A stretch of DNA of 64,000 bases from VRUE01 sp044867645 (lineage in GTDB: Bacteria > Actinomycetota > Thermoleophilia > Solirubrobacterales > 70-9). The notes beneath the pieces are model-generated. The model made no database searches. It was not told the origin of the DNA and worked only from the letters and a program-made list of their open reading frames with translations. The first letter of the stretch is position 1, and each line of letters starts with the position of its first letter. The position numbers and the translations under genes were made by a program. The stretch covers positions 3,342-67,341 of the forward strand of contig JBIOVI010000017.1 of NCBI GenBank assembly GCA_044867645.1. Direction: 5' to 3'. Shown piece after piece: positions 46,669 through 55,408 of the stretch.

Positions 46669-48306
46669 GTGTTCGACTACGACTGGATAGTCGTCGGGTC
46701 CGGGTTCGGCGGGTCCGTGTCAGCTCTTCGTTTAGCCGAAAAAGGCTACGACGTCGCCGTGCTGGAGTGCGGCAAGCGCTTCCGCGACGAGGACTTCCCC
46801 AGCTCGACCGGGGATAGTCGCCGCTACTTCTGGGCGCCGCGGATGGGGATGAAGGGGATCTTCAGGCTGAGCATCTTCAAGGACATCGCCGTGGTCAGCG
46901 GCTGCGGGGTCGGCGGCGGCAGCCTCGGCTATGCCAACACGCTCTACGTGCCGCCCTCGCCGTTCTTCGAAGACCCGCAGTGGGCCGACCTCGAGAGCTG
47001 GGAGGCCCGCCTCGCCCCCCACTACGAAACCGCCCAGCGGATGCTCGGCGTGGTCGTCCACGATCGGGACGATCCGGCAGATCAACTGCTGCGCGAGTTC
47101 GGTGAGGAGCTGGGCGTCGCCGACACCTACCGCAAGACCCCGATCGGCGTCTACCTCGACAACCCGGGGCAGACGGTCCCCGACCCCTTCTTCGAAGGCG
47201 AGGGCCCGGAGCGGACCGGCTGCATGCAGTGCGGCCGCTGCATGGTCGGCTGCCCGCACGGCGCCAAGAACACGCTGGTCAAGAACTACCTGTGGCTCGC
47301 CGAGCATCGCGGCGTCGCGGTGCAGGCCGAGCGCACCGTCACCGACATCCGCCCCCTCGGCGCCGCCGACGGCAGCGACGGCTACGCGGTCAGCAGCGAG
47401 CGCTCCGGGCTGCTGCGCGGCCGCAAGCGACGCACCGTGACCGCGCGCGGGGTGATTGTCGCCGCCGGCCCCCTGGGCACCAACAAGCTGCTGCAGCGCT
47501 GCCGCCTCGGCGGTTCGCTGCCGCGGATCTCGCCGCGCCTCGGCGAGCTGGTCCGCACCAACAGCGAGAGCATCCTCGGGGTCAGGGTGCCGGCGGACTA
47601 CCCCGACGACCTGGCGAGGCGCGTTGCGATCACGTCGAGCATCTATCCCGACCCTCACACCCATATCGAGACCGTCACCTACGGCGAGGCCGGCGACTCG
47701 ATGAGCCTGCTCAACACGTTGCTGGTCGGCGACGGCACCCGGGTGACCCGGCCGTTGAAGCTGCTCGGACAGATCCTCCGCCACCCGCTCGACTTCGCCA
47801 AGATCATGTGGCCACGGGGCAGCTCGCGCCGCACGATCATCCTCCTCGTAATGCAGACGCTCGACAACGCGATTGCCCTGCGGCCGAAGCTGAAGCGCAA
47901 CGGCGAAGTGCGCCTGCAAACCGAACAGGACCCCGAGCGGCCCAACCCCACCTTCATCCCGGTCGCGAACCAGGCGGCCGAATGGCTGGCGAAGCGGACC
48001 GGCGGAGTAGCCACGAGCTCGGTGACGGAGGCGGCGTTCAACATCCCTACCACCGCCCACATCCTCGGCGGCGCGGTGATCGGCCACGGGCCCGAGGACG
48101 GAGTGGTCGACTCGCGCCAGCGCGTCTTCGGCTACGAGAACCTGCTGGTCTGCGACGGTGCCGCAATCCCGGCCAACGTCGGCGTCAACCCCAGCCTGAC
48201 GATCACCGCCCTCGCCGAGCACGCGATGAGCCAGATTCCCCCCAAAGAAGGGGCTCAACCGCGCGACCTCCCCAAGGCCGCGCGGCCGGCAGTTGTCAGT
48301 CCTTAG
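46669..48306 (+). CDS. GMC family oxidoreductase with ferredoxin-like cysteine cluster
   Basis: 545 residues from GTG 46669. FAD-binding GXGXXG near the N-terminus (IVVGSGFGGSVSA), a second glycine-rich segment VSGCGVGGGSLGYANTLYVPP, and the C-terminal GMC block GAAIPANVGVNPSLTITALAEHAM place it with cholesterol-oxidase-like GMC flavoproteins. Residues 185-195 read CMQCGRCMVGC, giving CxxCxxCxxxCP, the pattern of a [4Fe-4S] ligand set. No signal peptide, so it is cytoplasmic. With the rubredoxin gene just upstream it may pass electrons one at a time rather than only to O2. Substrate: a sterol-like or long-chain alcohol. Confidence 0.9.
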   Translation: MFDYDWIVVGSGFGGSVSALRLAEKGYDVAVLECGKRFRDEDFPSSTGDSRRYFWAPRMGMKGIFRLSIFKDIAVVSGCGVGGGSLGYANTLYVPPSPFFEDPQWADLESWEARLAPHYETAQRMLGVVVHDRDDPADQLLREFGEELGVADTYRKTPIGVYLDNPGQTVPDPFFEGEGPERTGCMQCGRCMVGCPHGAKNTLVKNYLWLAEHRGVAVQAERTVTDIRPLGAADGSDGYAVSSERSGLLRGRKRRTVTARGVIVAAGPLGTNKLLQRCRLGGSLPRISPRLGELVRTNSESILGVRVPADYPDDLARRVAITSSIYPDPHTHIETVTYGEAGDSMSLLNTLLVGDGTRVTRPLKLLGQILRHPLDFAKIMWPRGSSRRTIILLVMQTLDNAIALRPKLKRNGEVRLQTEQDPERPNPTFIPVANQAAEWLAKRTGGVATSSVTEAAFNIPTTAHILGGAVIGHGPEDGVVDSRQRVFGYENLLVCDGAAIPANVGVNPSLTITALAEHAMSQIPPKEGAQPRDLPKAARPAVVSP

Positions 48307-48353
48307 TCACGGGCGCGAAAACCAAGCCGAGATGCGCCGGTTTGCAGCGTCCG

Positions 48354-48953
48354 CTACTGAGAGAACCTCTGCCCAACGTAGTCCCAGTTGACCACGTTCC
48401 AGAAGGCGTCGATGTATTCCGGGCGTTTGTTCTGGTACTTGAGGTAGTAGGCGTGCTCCCAGACGTCGCAGCCGAGCAGCGGCACGCTGCCGTCGGTCAC
48501 AGGCGAGTCCTGGTTCGGCGTCGAGACGACAGCGAGTCCCGAGCCGTCCTTGACCAGCCACGCCCAACCGGAGCCAAAACGGGCGATGCCGGCGTTTTTG
48601 AACTCCTCCTTGAAGGAGTCGAAGGAACCGAAGGTCTCATCGATCGCGCTCGCCAGCTCACCGCTTGGCGCGCCGCCACCGTCGGGGCTGAGCATCTGCC
48701 AAAACAGCGAATGGTTGAAATGGCCGCCAGCGTTGTTGCGGACGGGCCCCTGCTTGTCGCCCGGCAGGCTGGAGAGGTTGCGCAGAACATCCTCGACCTC
48801 TCGATCGGCCCAGTCGGTTCCCTCCAGGGCGCCGTTGGCTTTGTCTACGTAGGCCTGGTGATGCTTGTCATGATGAACCCGCATCGTCGCCTCGTCGATG
48901 TGGGGCTCGAGCGCGTCGTATGCGTAGGGTAGGTCGGGAACCGAGAAAGCCAT
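48354..48953 (-). CDS. sodA: superoxide dismutase, Mn type
   Basis: 199 residues from ATG 48953 with GGAGGAG 8 nt upstream. Metal ligands His27 (VHHDKHH), His81 (NHSLFW), Asp163 and His167 (DVWEHAYY) are all present. The Gln in TPNQDSP of the C-terminal domain and GGHFNH point to Mn or cambialistic rather than Fe enzymes. It dismutates superoxide in the cytoplasm. It is divergent from a stress-type sigma-factor gene 81 bp away, so regulation by that sigma factor is possible but no matching promoter is recognised. Confidence 0.96.
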   Translation of the reverse strand: MAFSVPDLPYAYDALEPHIDEATMRVHHDKHHQAYVDKANGALEGTDWADREVEDVLRNLSSLPGDKQGPVRNNAGGHFNHSLFWQMLSPDGGGAPSGELASAIDETFGSFDSFKEEFKNAGIARFGSGWAWLVKDGSGLAVVSTPNQDSPVTDGSVPLLGCDVWEHAYYLKYQNKRPEYIDAFWNVVNWDYVGQRFSQ

Positions 48954-49034
48954 CTGGGCGTCTCCTCCTGGATTGGACTGGTCGTAATCGAAGCCGGGTT
49001 GGAGCCTAGCGCGCGGCGTCCCTAAGCTGGAATC

Positions 49035-49784
49035 GTGGAGGCTGACGAGAGACGGCTCTGGCGGAGCTTCACCGAGACGCGCGACCCGAAAGCGCGAGAA
49101 GCACTGATCGAGCTCTATATGCCCTTCGCCAAACGCCTCGCCCTTCGTTACCGAGGCGCAAGCGAGTCCTTCGACGACCTCCTTCAGGTGGCCAACCTCG
49201 GCCTCGTCAACGCCGTCGACCGCTTCGATCCCAAGCGCGGCATCCCGTTCACCGCCTTCGCCTCGCCAACCATCCTGGGCGAGCTGAAACGCCACTTCCG
49301 CGATCGAGTCTGGACGGTACGGGTACCGCGCGGCTTGCACGACCGCATGGCGGAAGTAGACAAAGCGATCACCGAGCTGACCAAGAAACTGCAACGAGCG
49401 CCGACCGTCGGCGAGATAGCCGAGCGGCTCAGTGTGGAGCAGACCGACGTGCTCGAGGTGCTCGAGGCCAACCACAATCGCCGCCCCCTTTCCCTCGACC
49501 GCCCACCCGGCGCAGACGATTCCGAAGAGTCCACTCCGAGCGAGTGGATCGGCAGCGAGGACGAGGGCTTCGAGCTGGTCGAGGGACGGGTCGCGCTGGA
49601 GGCGGTGCTCCCCTACCTCGACGAGAGGGAGCGTCTGGTCCTACGGCTGCGCTTCGCCGAGGACATGACGCAGTCGCAGATCGCCGACCAGATCGGCCAT
49701 TCCCAAATGCACGTCTCGCGAATCCTGCGCCGGGCACTGGTCCGGATCCGCGAACAGATCAAAGAGCAGCGGCAAAACGAATGA
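49035..49784 (+). CDS. RNA polymerase sigma factor, SigB/SigF/SigG family
   Basis: 249 residues from GTG 49035. Regions: sigma 2 (ALIELYMPFAKRLALRYRGASESFDDLLQVANLGLVNAVDRFDPKRGIPFTAFASPTILGELKRHFRD), sigma 3 (PRGLHDRMAEVDKAI...TVGEIAERLSVEQTDVLE) and sigma 4 (ERLVLRLRFAEDMTQSQIADQIGHSQMHVSRILRRAL). This four-region, ECF-free layout is that of general-stress and sporulation sigma factors. The neighbours encode a HATPase anti-sigma kinase and a STAS anti-antagonist, completing a partner-switching module. Its 3' end overlaps the anti-sigma gene by 26 bp. Confidence 0.94.
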   Translation: MEADERRLWRSFTETRDPKAREALIELYMPFAKRLALRYRGASESFDDLLQVANLGLVNAVDRFDPKRGIPFTAFASPTILGELKRHFRDRVWTVRVPRGLHDRMAEVDKAITELTKKLQRAPTVGEIAERLSVEQTDVLEVLEANHNRRPLSLDRPPGADDSEESTPSEWIGSEDEGFELVEGRVALEAVLPYLDERERLVLRLRFAEDMTQSQIADQIGHSQMHVSRILRRALVRIREQIKEQRQNE

Positions 49785-50598
49785 CGAGGTACTCGCCTTC
49801 CTCGCCCTCCTCCACCGCGAGTCCATCGGCGAGCGCCTCCAGCGAGCCACCGACGTCGGGAACCTCCAGCTCCTGACGGATGCGCTCCGCCTGGCCGGCT
49901 TCCATCGGTCCCAATCGCAACCCGATCCCGTCGTCACGGTCGTCTAGACCCAACCTCACCCGGCCGTCGGAAAAGCTCGTCGGAGCCGACGCCGCGATCG
50001 CGTCGGTGACAAGAACCGCGTCCGAGACGCGATCGATGGAAAGGTCGCGCCGAGCCGCCAGCACCGCGACCACTCGCGCCAGCACCGGACCCAGCAGCTC
50101 GGGGCGGTCGGTGACGAGCTCCGTCAGATCCCCCCGCCCGGGCTCGATCGCCACCCGAGCACCGGCGTCGCCTGAGCCGTTGGGCTGTAGCGGCAGTCGC
50201 ATCGTTACCTCGGTACCGCGGTCGAGGCCGCCGGAAATCGCAAAGCTGCTGGATAGGGCCGCGATCAACGAAAGTCCGAGGCGCAAGCTGGGTTGCTCAA
50301 CGTCCGCCTGCGGCCTGATGCCGGATCCTTCGTCGCGCACCACGACCGTGAGGCCCTCCTCGTCGGGCTGGGCATCGACGAGAAGCGGGCCGAGCTCGTC
50401 CTGATAGGCGTGGGCAACGACATTCATGCATGCCTCGGTGACGACGGTCTTCAAATCCGCCAGTCCGGGCTCCTCCATCCCGATCTCTTCGGCCAGACCC
50501 GCCAGGGCGTGGCGGATCACGGCCACGTTCTCGGCTTTGGCCGGAAGGATGATCTGAAGCCCTCGAGGCTCCTCGCTGATAGTCGAGCTATCTGACAT
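49759..50598 (-). CDS. anti-sigma serine/threonine kinase-like ATPase, two-domain
   Basis: 279 residues from ATG 50598. The N-terminal half (about 10-140) is a HATPase_c domain of the RsbW type with N box EACMNVVAHAY, G1 box DEGSG and LGLSLIAAL. The C-terminal half (about 150-275) repeats a helical-strand pattern with LSIDRVSDAVLVTDAIAAS, RVRLGLDDRDDGIGLRLGPMEAGQAERI but without an ATP site; it looks like a degenerate second ATPase-like module. RsbW proteins bind sigma-B and phosphorylate the STAS antagonist. Convergent with the sigma gene, divergent from the STAS gene. Confidence 0.85.
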   Translation of the reverse strand: MSDSSTISEEPRGLQIILPAKAENVAVIRHALAGLAEEIGMEEPGLADLKTVVTEACMNVVAHAYQDELGPLLVDAQPDEEGLTVVVRDEGSGIRPQADVEQPSLRLGLSLIAALSSSFAISGGLDRGTEVTMRLPLQPNGSGDAGARVAIEPGRGDLTELVTDRPELLGPVLARVVAVLAARRDLSIDRVSDAVLVTDAIAASAPTSFSDGRVRLGLDDRDDGIGLRLGPMEAGQAERIRQELEVPDVGGSLEALADGLAVEEGEEGEYLVIRFAAAL

Positions 50599-50770
50599 CA
50601 CCACAATCTTCGCTGGGGACAGGTTCCCCGCGGGCCCGAGCATAGCCGCCCTTTTGGTTGCCCCTGGCTACCCCAGGCCTCGCACGCCAAAACCAAATCC
50701 ACCCAGTGCTCGCCGCCCCGGGGACGCCGCCCCCCTCCCCAGGCAGATCGACGAACGGTAGGATCGAGAT

Positions 50771-51145
50771 GTGAGTCCAGAAGCCTTCGAGGTCCAGAAC
50801 GAAGAGCTGGAGGGCGGGATTCGCGCCGTCACGGTACGCGGAGAGCTCGATATGCATACCGCGCCCGAGCTGGAAGTTCAGCTGAAAGAGACACTGCTGC
50901 GATCGGACGTCGCGGTCTTGGTCGACCTCTCCGATTGCGAGTTCATCGACTCCACCGGCATTGCCCTGATCGTGCGAGCCTGGCAGCAGCTGGATCGCGA
51001 CGCCGGCGGGGACGGACAGGGTCGGCTGGTGCTTTGCTGTCACAACCACCAGGTGCAGCGGCTGCTGAAGATCACCGGCGTCGAATCTTCGATCTCCATG
51101 CACGAGCAGCGCGACGCGGCGCTTGCCGAGCTCCGGAGCAGCTGA
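50771..51145 (+). CDS. STAS-domain anti-sigma factor antagonist
   Basis: 124 residues from GTG 50771. STAS fold: IRAVTVRGELDMHTAPELEVQLKETLL and VLVDLSDCEFIDSTGIALIVRAWQ, with Ser63 of DSTG as the residue phosphorylated by an RsbW-type kinase. The unphosphorylated form would sequester the anti-sigma factor and free sigma. Direct placement opposite the anti-sigma gene, with the sigma gene beyond, supports one regulatory module. The tail VESSISMHEQRDAALAEL is typical. No RsbU-like phosphatase is in the window. Confidence 0.93.
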   Translation: MSPEAFEVQNEELEGGIRAVTVRGELDMHTAPELEVQLKETLLRSDVAVLVDLSDCEFIDSTGIALIVRAWQQLDRDAGGDGQGRLVLCCHNHQVQRLLKITGVESSISMHEQRDAALAELRSS

Positions 51146-51152
51146 GACAGCT

Positions 51153-51665
51153 TCAGGCCGTTCCGTCGAGCTCGTACTCGCGCAGGAAGCCCTCGAACAG
51201 GCGGCGATGACCCTGCTCGTCGCGAAGGATGTCGATCGTCATGTCCTGGGTGACCGGGTCGACGCCATCGGTCTCCTCGACGATTCGCGTGTAGTGCTCG
51301 ATCGCACCCGTCTCGGCCTTAATCACGCCGCGGATGACATGGACGATGTCGGTCTGCTCCTCGGGAGGCTGTAAGAAGCCCTGCTCGGCAGCAAACTCCT
51401 CCGAACCTGGCACCACGCCGTAGAGCTCCTTGATCCGCTCGGCGAATAGCTTCGCGTGGCCAAGCTCCTCTTCGATGTCCTCGGACAGCGACTCCTTGAT
51501 CTCCTGCGCGCGCACGCCATCGAGGTTCACGGACGCGGCGATGTAGCTCATCACCGTCTCGATCTCCATCCAGTAGGCCTTGCCGAGCAGCTCGACGACG
51601 TGCTGCCTGGCCTCCAGGTTGGCGCTGTCGAAGATGCCCTTGCTGGGGACCGCATTGACCTCCAT
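51153..51665 (-). CDS. ferritin-like domain protein (bacterioferritin/Dps-like)
   Basis: 170 residues from ATG 51665. A four-helix bundle with di-iron motifs: WMEIETVMSYIAASV, EDIEEELGHAKLFAERI (ExxH), KAETGAIEHYTRIV and ILRDEQGHRRLFEGFL (second ExxH). The order fits a ferritin-like diiron protein, with Met-rich helix 1 absent, so haem-binding bacterioferritin is unlikely. It would store iron or detoxify peroxide. Together with SodA and the sigma-B-type module it makes the region look like an oxidative-stress island. Convergent with the STAS gene. Confidence 0.87.
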   Translation of the reverse strand: MEVNAVPSKGIFDSANLEARQHVVELLGKAYWMEIETVMSYIAASVNLDGVRAQEIKESLSEDIEEELGHAKLFAERIKELYGVVPGSEEFAAEQGFLQPPEEQTDIVHVIRGVIKAETGAIEHYTRIVEETDGVDPVTQDMTIDILRDEQGHRRLFEGFLREYELDGTA

Positions 51666-51769
51666 CGATTCCTCCGTTCCTCGCGTTGCCTCCCGGAAGA
51701 GCTACCCGGTGGCGGCGGGCGTCAATCGCACGGCGCTCGCCAAGCGCGCTCTGAGATAATCGTCGCCTT

Positions 51770-51843
51770 CGGGGCGTGGCGCAGCCTGGTAGCGCGCACC
51801 GTTCGGGTCGGTGAGGTCCCCGGTTCAAATCCGGGCGCCCCGA
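51770..51843 (+). tRNA. tRNA-Pro (CGG)
   Basis: A 74-nt cloverleaf: acceptor CGGGGCG (51770-51776) pairs with CGCCCCG (51836-51842), discriminator A at 51843; D-loop with AGCCTGGTAGCG; anticodon stem CACCG/CGGTG around TTCGGGT, giving anticodon CGG for the CCG codon; T arm CCCGGTTCAAATCCGGG. The 3' CCA is not encoded and must be added by nucleotidyltransferase. Confidence 0.95.
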
Positions 51844-51899
51844 TTGCAAGCCGCGTCAGATTCCGCACGCTCGCACGATCCGAGGCGCTGCGACATAGG

Positions 51900-53267
51900 T
51901 CATGTGCCGTGCATCGTCTCCCCGAGGAGGCGGATGCCGTGCGCGATCGCGGGCTCCGACAGGCAACCGAAGCCGAGCACCAATCCCGGCGGCCCGTGGG
52001 GATTGAAGCGGTGCAGCGAGACCCCGTCCACCCCCACTCCCAATCGTCCCGCCGCGGCAACCACGGCGGCCTCATCGACGTTCTCCGGGAGCTCGACCAG
52101 CTCATACAAGCCCGCGTTTCCTTCGGAGACGCCGCTTTGAGGCAGCCATCTCGCCAGCGCGGTAACCAGTGCCTCGCGGCGTCGCTGGTAGCGCAGCCGC
52201 GTACGCCGGATGTGGCGGTCCAGCTCGCCGCGTTCGATGAAATCGTGCAGGGCGAGCTGCCCGATCGCCTCGGAGCCCCCGTCCTCGATCGCCTTCGCCT
52301 GGATCAGCGGCCAGGCCAACCAAGAGGGGAGCAATGCCCAGCCGAGCCGCATACCGGGCGTCAAGCGCTTGCTCGCCGAGCCGACATAGGCGACCCGATC
52401 GGGCGCCAGACCCTGAAGCGCACCTATCCCGGCACGGTCGTAGCGGTACTCGGCGTCGAAGTCGTCCTCGACGATCAGCCGCTCTCCGCGCTCGGCCCAC
52501 TCGATCAGCGCCGCCCGGCGCTGGCGGCTGAGAACCGAGCCGGTCGGAAACTGGTGCGCCGGAGTCACGACGACGGCACTCGCCGAAGACGCCTCCAGCG
52601 CATCGACCCGCAGACCCTCGGCGTCGACCGGTATCGGCGCGACTTCGAGACCGGCCTGTTCGACGATCAGCCGGTGCGGGTGCCAGCCGGGATCCTCGAG
52701 CGCGACCCGCTCGACGCCGCGACCGTGCAGCCAGCGACATATCAGCGAGAAAGCCTGCGCGAAGCCGGTGCAGACCAGCATCAGCTCTGGCTCCGCCGCG
52801 ACGCCGCGAACCCGACCCAGGTAGTCGGCGAGCGCCTGCCGGAGCGCGGGGACCCCGCGCGGGTCGGGATAGCCGACGGCGTCGATCGGTGCCTGCCGCC
52901 ACGCGGCGCGCAGGGAGCGCAGCCAGCGATCGCGGGGGAACCCAGCCAGGTCGGGAAGGCCGGGGTGGAAGTGATAGGGGTAGCTGGGCAGCATCGACCG
53001 AGCGACGGGCCGGGTCTGCGAGCTGCGCACCGTCCTCGCCACCCGCACCGGAGCGCCCTGCCGGGTGAGGAGGTAGCCCTCAGCCGCCAGCTGGCTGTAC
53101 GCCTCGGTGACGACGCCGCGTGAGATCCCCAGCTCCTTGGCCAGAGCCCGGGTGGACGGCAGCCGAGCGCCGGCAGCCAGGCGGCCCGCTTGGACGTCCT
53201 CCCGTATCGACCGCTCGACCTGTTCGTGGAGGGGCAGGTCCGAGTCGCGCTTGATCTCGACGAGCAT
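51900..53267 (-). CDS. MocR-type PLP-dependent transcriptional regulator (GntR-aminotransferase fusion)
   Basis: 455 residues from ATG 53267, which fits the usual MLVEIKRDSDLPLHEQVERSIR start; ATG 53306 lies inside a palindrome and has no ribosome site. An N-terminal GntR winged helix (residues about 5-75, GARLPSTRALAKELGISRGVVTEAYSQLAAEGYL) is fused to a class I aminotransferase-like domain. PLP-contact segments are visible: CTGFAQAFSLIC, EDPGWHPHR, DDFDAEYRYDR and the Lys in VGSASKRLTPGMRLGW. PdxR-like members regulate vitamin B6 or amine genes. The divergent flavoprotein gene at 53375 is its probable target. Confidence 0.9.
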   Translation of the reverse strand: MLVEIKRDSDLPLHEQVERSIREDVQAGRLAAGARLPSTRALAKELGISRGVVTEAYSQLAAEGYLLTRQGAPVRVARTVRSSQTRPVARSMLPSYPYHFHPGLPDLAGFPRDRWLRSLRAAWRQAPIDAVGYPDPRGVPALRQALADYLGRVRGVAAEPELMLVCTGFAQAFSLICRWLHGRGVERVALEDPGWHPHRLIVEQAGLEVAPIPVDAEGLRVDALEASSASAVVVTPAHQFPTGSVLSRQRRAALIEWAERGERLIVEDDFDAEYRYDRAGIGALQGLAPDRVAYVGSASKRLTPGMRLGWALLPSWLAWPLIQAKAIEDGGSEAIGQLALHDFIERGELDRHIRRTRLRYQRRREALVTALARWLPQSGVSEGNAGLYELVELPENVDEAAVVAAAGRLGVGVDGVSLHRFNPHGPPGLVLGFGCLSEPAIAHGIRLLGETMHGT

Positions 53268-53300
53268 TCTTGGCCCGCCCGAAACTGGACCGTTTGAACG

Positions 53301-53314
53301 TGCCATTACTGGCA
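53301..53314. promoter_or_regulatory. candidate MocR operator palindrome
   Basis: TGCCA-TTAC-TGGCA is a perfect 5+5 bp dyad in the 107-bp divergent region between the MocR gene and the flavoprotein gene, 34 bp upstream of the chosen MocR start. Autoregulation is usual for this family. Confidence 0.5.
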
Positions 53315-53374
53315 CTTTATCTCGTACCAGTAGTTGCCTAAAGTGAGTTCTCGCCAACGGCTCAGGAGGACGTC

Positions 53375-54559
53375 ATGGGACAACAGAACGGCACGATGAG
53401 CGAGATCACCATCGTCGGCGGCGGGCTCGCCGGTCTCACCGCCGCGATCGCCTGCGCCGAAGGCGGCGCCCCCGTGAGCCTGCTGGAGGCCCACGAATCT
53501 CTCGGTGGCCGAGCCCGCAGCGCCGGCGGCTCCTACAAAGCCAACCTGGGGCCGCATGTCCTCTACAAGGACGGCGATTTCTGGGCATGGCTGCAGGAGC
53601 GGGATCTCCTGCCGGCCTACGCAAACCCACCGCTCAGCGGCATCCGCTTCCGCTGGCAGGGGGCATCGCGGCGGATCCCCCCGCTCGCATCGGTGCCCGC
53701 CGTGTTGCGCTTGCGCGGGCGCGAAGCCCCGGTCGATGTCGACTTCCGTAGCTGGGTCGCGGACCACAGCGACAAGCGCACCGCCGAGATGCTCTCGGCC
53801 GCCGCCGGCGTCTACACCTTCCACCACGACCCGGGAGAGCTGTCGGCTGCCTTCGTTTGGCAGCACTCGGTGCGGGTCCTGCTCAGCCCCCCGCCCACGG
53901 CGCGCTACCTGATCGGCGGCTGGAGCGCCCTGGTCGAGTCGCTGGAGCGGCGGGCGCGGCAGCTCGGGGTCGAGGTCGAGACCGAACACCGCGTCGAGGC
54001 CCTTCCAGATGGCCCGACCATCGTGGCGGTCGAGCTGGCGCAGGCGCGCGCGCTGCTGGAAGACGAGTCGCTGGAATGGCCCAGCGGTCACACGCTGTGC
54101 CTGGATCTGGGCCTCTCCCATCGCCGCGGCGACCCGTTCGTCGTCTCCGACCTCGACGAGGCCGGGTGGCTGGAGCGCTTCAGCGCACCAGACCCATCGC
54201 TCGCCCCGCGGGGGGAGGAGCTGGTGCAAGCGCAGATGCCGATCCGGCCCGGCGAGAGCACGGAGCAGACCGCGGTCCGCTTGGACCGATTGCTCGACGT
54301 CTCGCTGCCGAGCTGGCGCGAGCGGGAGACCTGGCGACGGCGGCAGGTAATGGTCGGCCGCACCGGCCCGCTCGACCATCCTGGCACGAGCTGGCGCGAC
54401 CGCCCGGCTATCGACCGCGGCGACGGCGTATTCCTCGCCGGTGACATGGTCGCCGCACCCGGGCTGCTCTCCGAGGTCTCCTGGGCAAGCGCCGTCGAGG
54501 CGGCCGACCTCGCTGTCGCCGCGGCGAGCAGTCGCGGACAGTTGCGGCGAGTCGCGTAA
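53375..54559 (+). CDS. FAD-dependent oxidoreductase, phytoene-desaturase/amine-oxidase fold
   Basis: 394 residues from ATG 53375 with AGGAGG 8-10 nt upstream. N-terminal dinucleotide motif TIVGGGLAGLTAAIACAEGG (about 11-31) followed by EAHESLGGRARS, and a C-terminal FAD segment GVFLAGDMVAAPGLLSEVSWASAVEAADLA. This is the layout of phytoene desaturase, protoporphyrinogen oxidase and flavin amine oxidase. The middle region (about 60-330) is divergent and gives no substrate clue. Divergent from a MocR regulator, which suggests a link to a PLP- or amine-related metabolite. Confidence 0.88.
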   Translation: MGQQNGTMSEITIVGGGLAGLTAAIACAEGGAPVSLLEAHESLGGRARSAGGSYKANLGPHVLYKDGDFWAWLQERDLLPAYANPPLSGIRFRWQGASRRIPPLASVPAVLRLRGREAPVDVDFRSWVADHSDKRTAEMLSAAAGVYTFHHDPGELSAAFVWQHSVRVLLSPPPTARYLIGGWSALVESLERRARQLGVEVETEHRVEALPDGPTIVAVELAQARALLEDESLEWPSGHTLCLDLGLSHRRGDPFVVSDLDEAGWLERFSAPDPSLAPRGEELVQAQMPIRPGESTEQTAVRLDRLLDVSLPSWRERETWRRRQVMVGRTGPLDHPGTSWRDRPAIDRGDGVFLAGDMVAAPGLLSEVSWASAVEAADLAVAAASSRGQLRRVA

Positions 54560-54570
54560 GGGTCCGGGGT

Positions 54571-55296
54571 TTACCGCACCGCTTCGATCGCCGCTTCCAC
54601 CCGCCTCAAGCTCGGACCGTCCTGGAGCGTGCGGGTCCCGTGCGGACCGCTGACGATCAGCGCCTGGCCGGCGCGGATCCCGAGCTCGGCCCCCAAGTCT
54701 TCATAGCCTTCGAGCGTCGCCGCAATCGCCCCATCCGAACCTCCCTCGCGATCCAGATAGGCCTGCCATTCAGGCACGTCCAGTTCCCCGATCGACCCCG
54801 CCAGCGAGGCCATGAACCGCTCGTCGACGCCGAATCGCTCCGCCTCCCCCTGATTGAGGAAGAAGAGGTAGGTGTACTGCCACCCATAGCCCTGCTGGGC
54901 CGCTGCCTCGGCACCGAAGAAGCCGAGCTCGAGCGGATTCTCGGCGACCGAGTAGTGGCGCATCAGCAGCCTCGCGTCACCCGGCCGCACGTAGCCTTCG
55001 ACGAGCCCGGGGATCGTGTCGAGGAAGTCGGCGCGACAGTTCCCGCATTGGAGGTCGTTGAAGACCTGGATCGCGACCTGGGCGTCCGAGGTCCCGAGCC
55101 GGTCATCTTCCTGGGGCAAGCCACCGAAGAGCTCCTGCGAGGTTGCGATTCCCTCCACTCGGACCACGTCGCGACCGGCCTCTTTGGTTGAGATGTCGAC
55201 GATTGCGTAGCCGAGCGCAGCGAGCGCGAGGCTGAGCCCGAGAATCACCCAGAGCCGGCCGCGGCGCGGGATCGGAGTTGCGGCTACTTCGCTCAC
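54571..55296 (-). CDS. membrane-anchored thioredoxin-fold (DsbA/DsbG-like) protein
   Basis: 241 residues from GTG 55296. A signal-anchor (RLWVILGLSLALAALGYAIVDIS) is followed by an external thioredoxin-fold domain with the redox motif CGNC (FNDLQCGNCRADFLDTIPGL, about residues 84-87), preceding VRPGDARLLMRHYSVAENP and the helical insertion typical of DsbA. The C-terminal GIRAGQALIVSGPHGTRTLQDGPS resembles the cis-Pro region of other family members (Ala-Leu in place of Thr-Pro). It would oxidise or isomerise disulfides outside the membrane and might act on exported six-cysteine proteins such as those at 2031-3416. Confidence 0.87.
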   Translation of the reverse strand: MSEVAATPIPRRGRLWVILGLSLALAALGYAIVDISTKEAGRDVVRVEGIATSQELFGGLPQEDDRLGTSDAQVAIQVFNDLQCGNCRADFLDTIPGLVEGYVRPGDARLLMRHYSVAENPLELGFFGAEAAAQQGYGWQYTYLFFLNQGEAERFGVDERFMASLAGSIGELDVPEWQAYLDREGGSDGAIAATLEGYEDLGAELGIRAGQALIVSGPHGTRTLQDGPSLRRVEAAIEAVR

Positions 55297-55408
55297 CGCT
55301 GCATTATCGCGACTAGCGATATTCGCACTACGCGGGAACCTCGGTTGACACGTCCGCCCGGCGGGGTAAATATGGGATACCCGATTTCAACTACATGGGA
55401 GGTCGCCC

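Noticed and set aside
48954..49475. N-terminal extension of superoxide dismutase to 373 residues
   Set aside because: The extension is antisense to the sigma-factor gene, and ATG 48953 has a strong ribosome site and the canonical SOD N-terminus.
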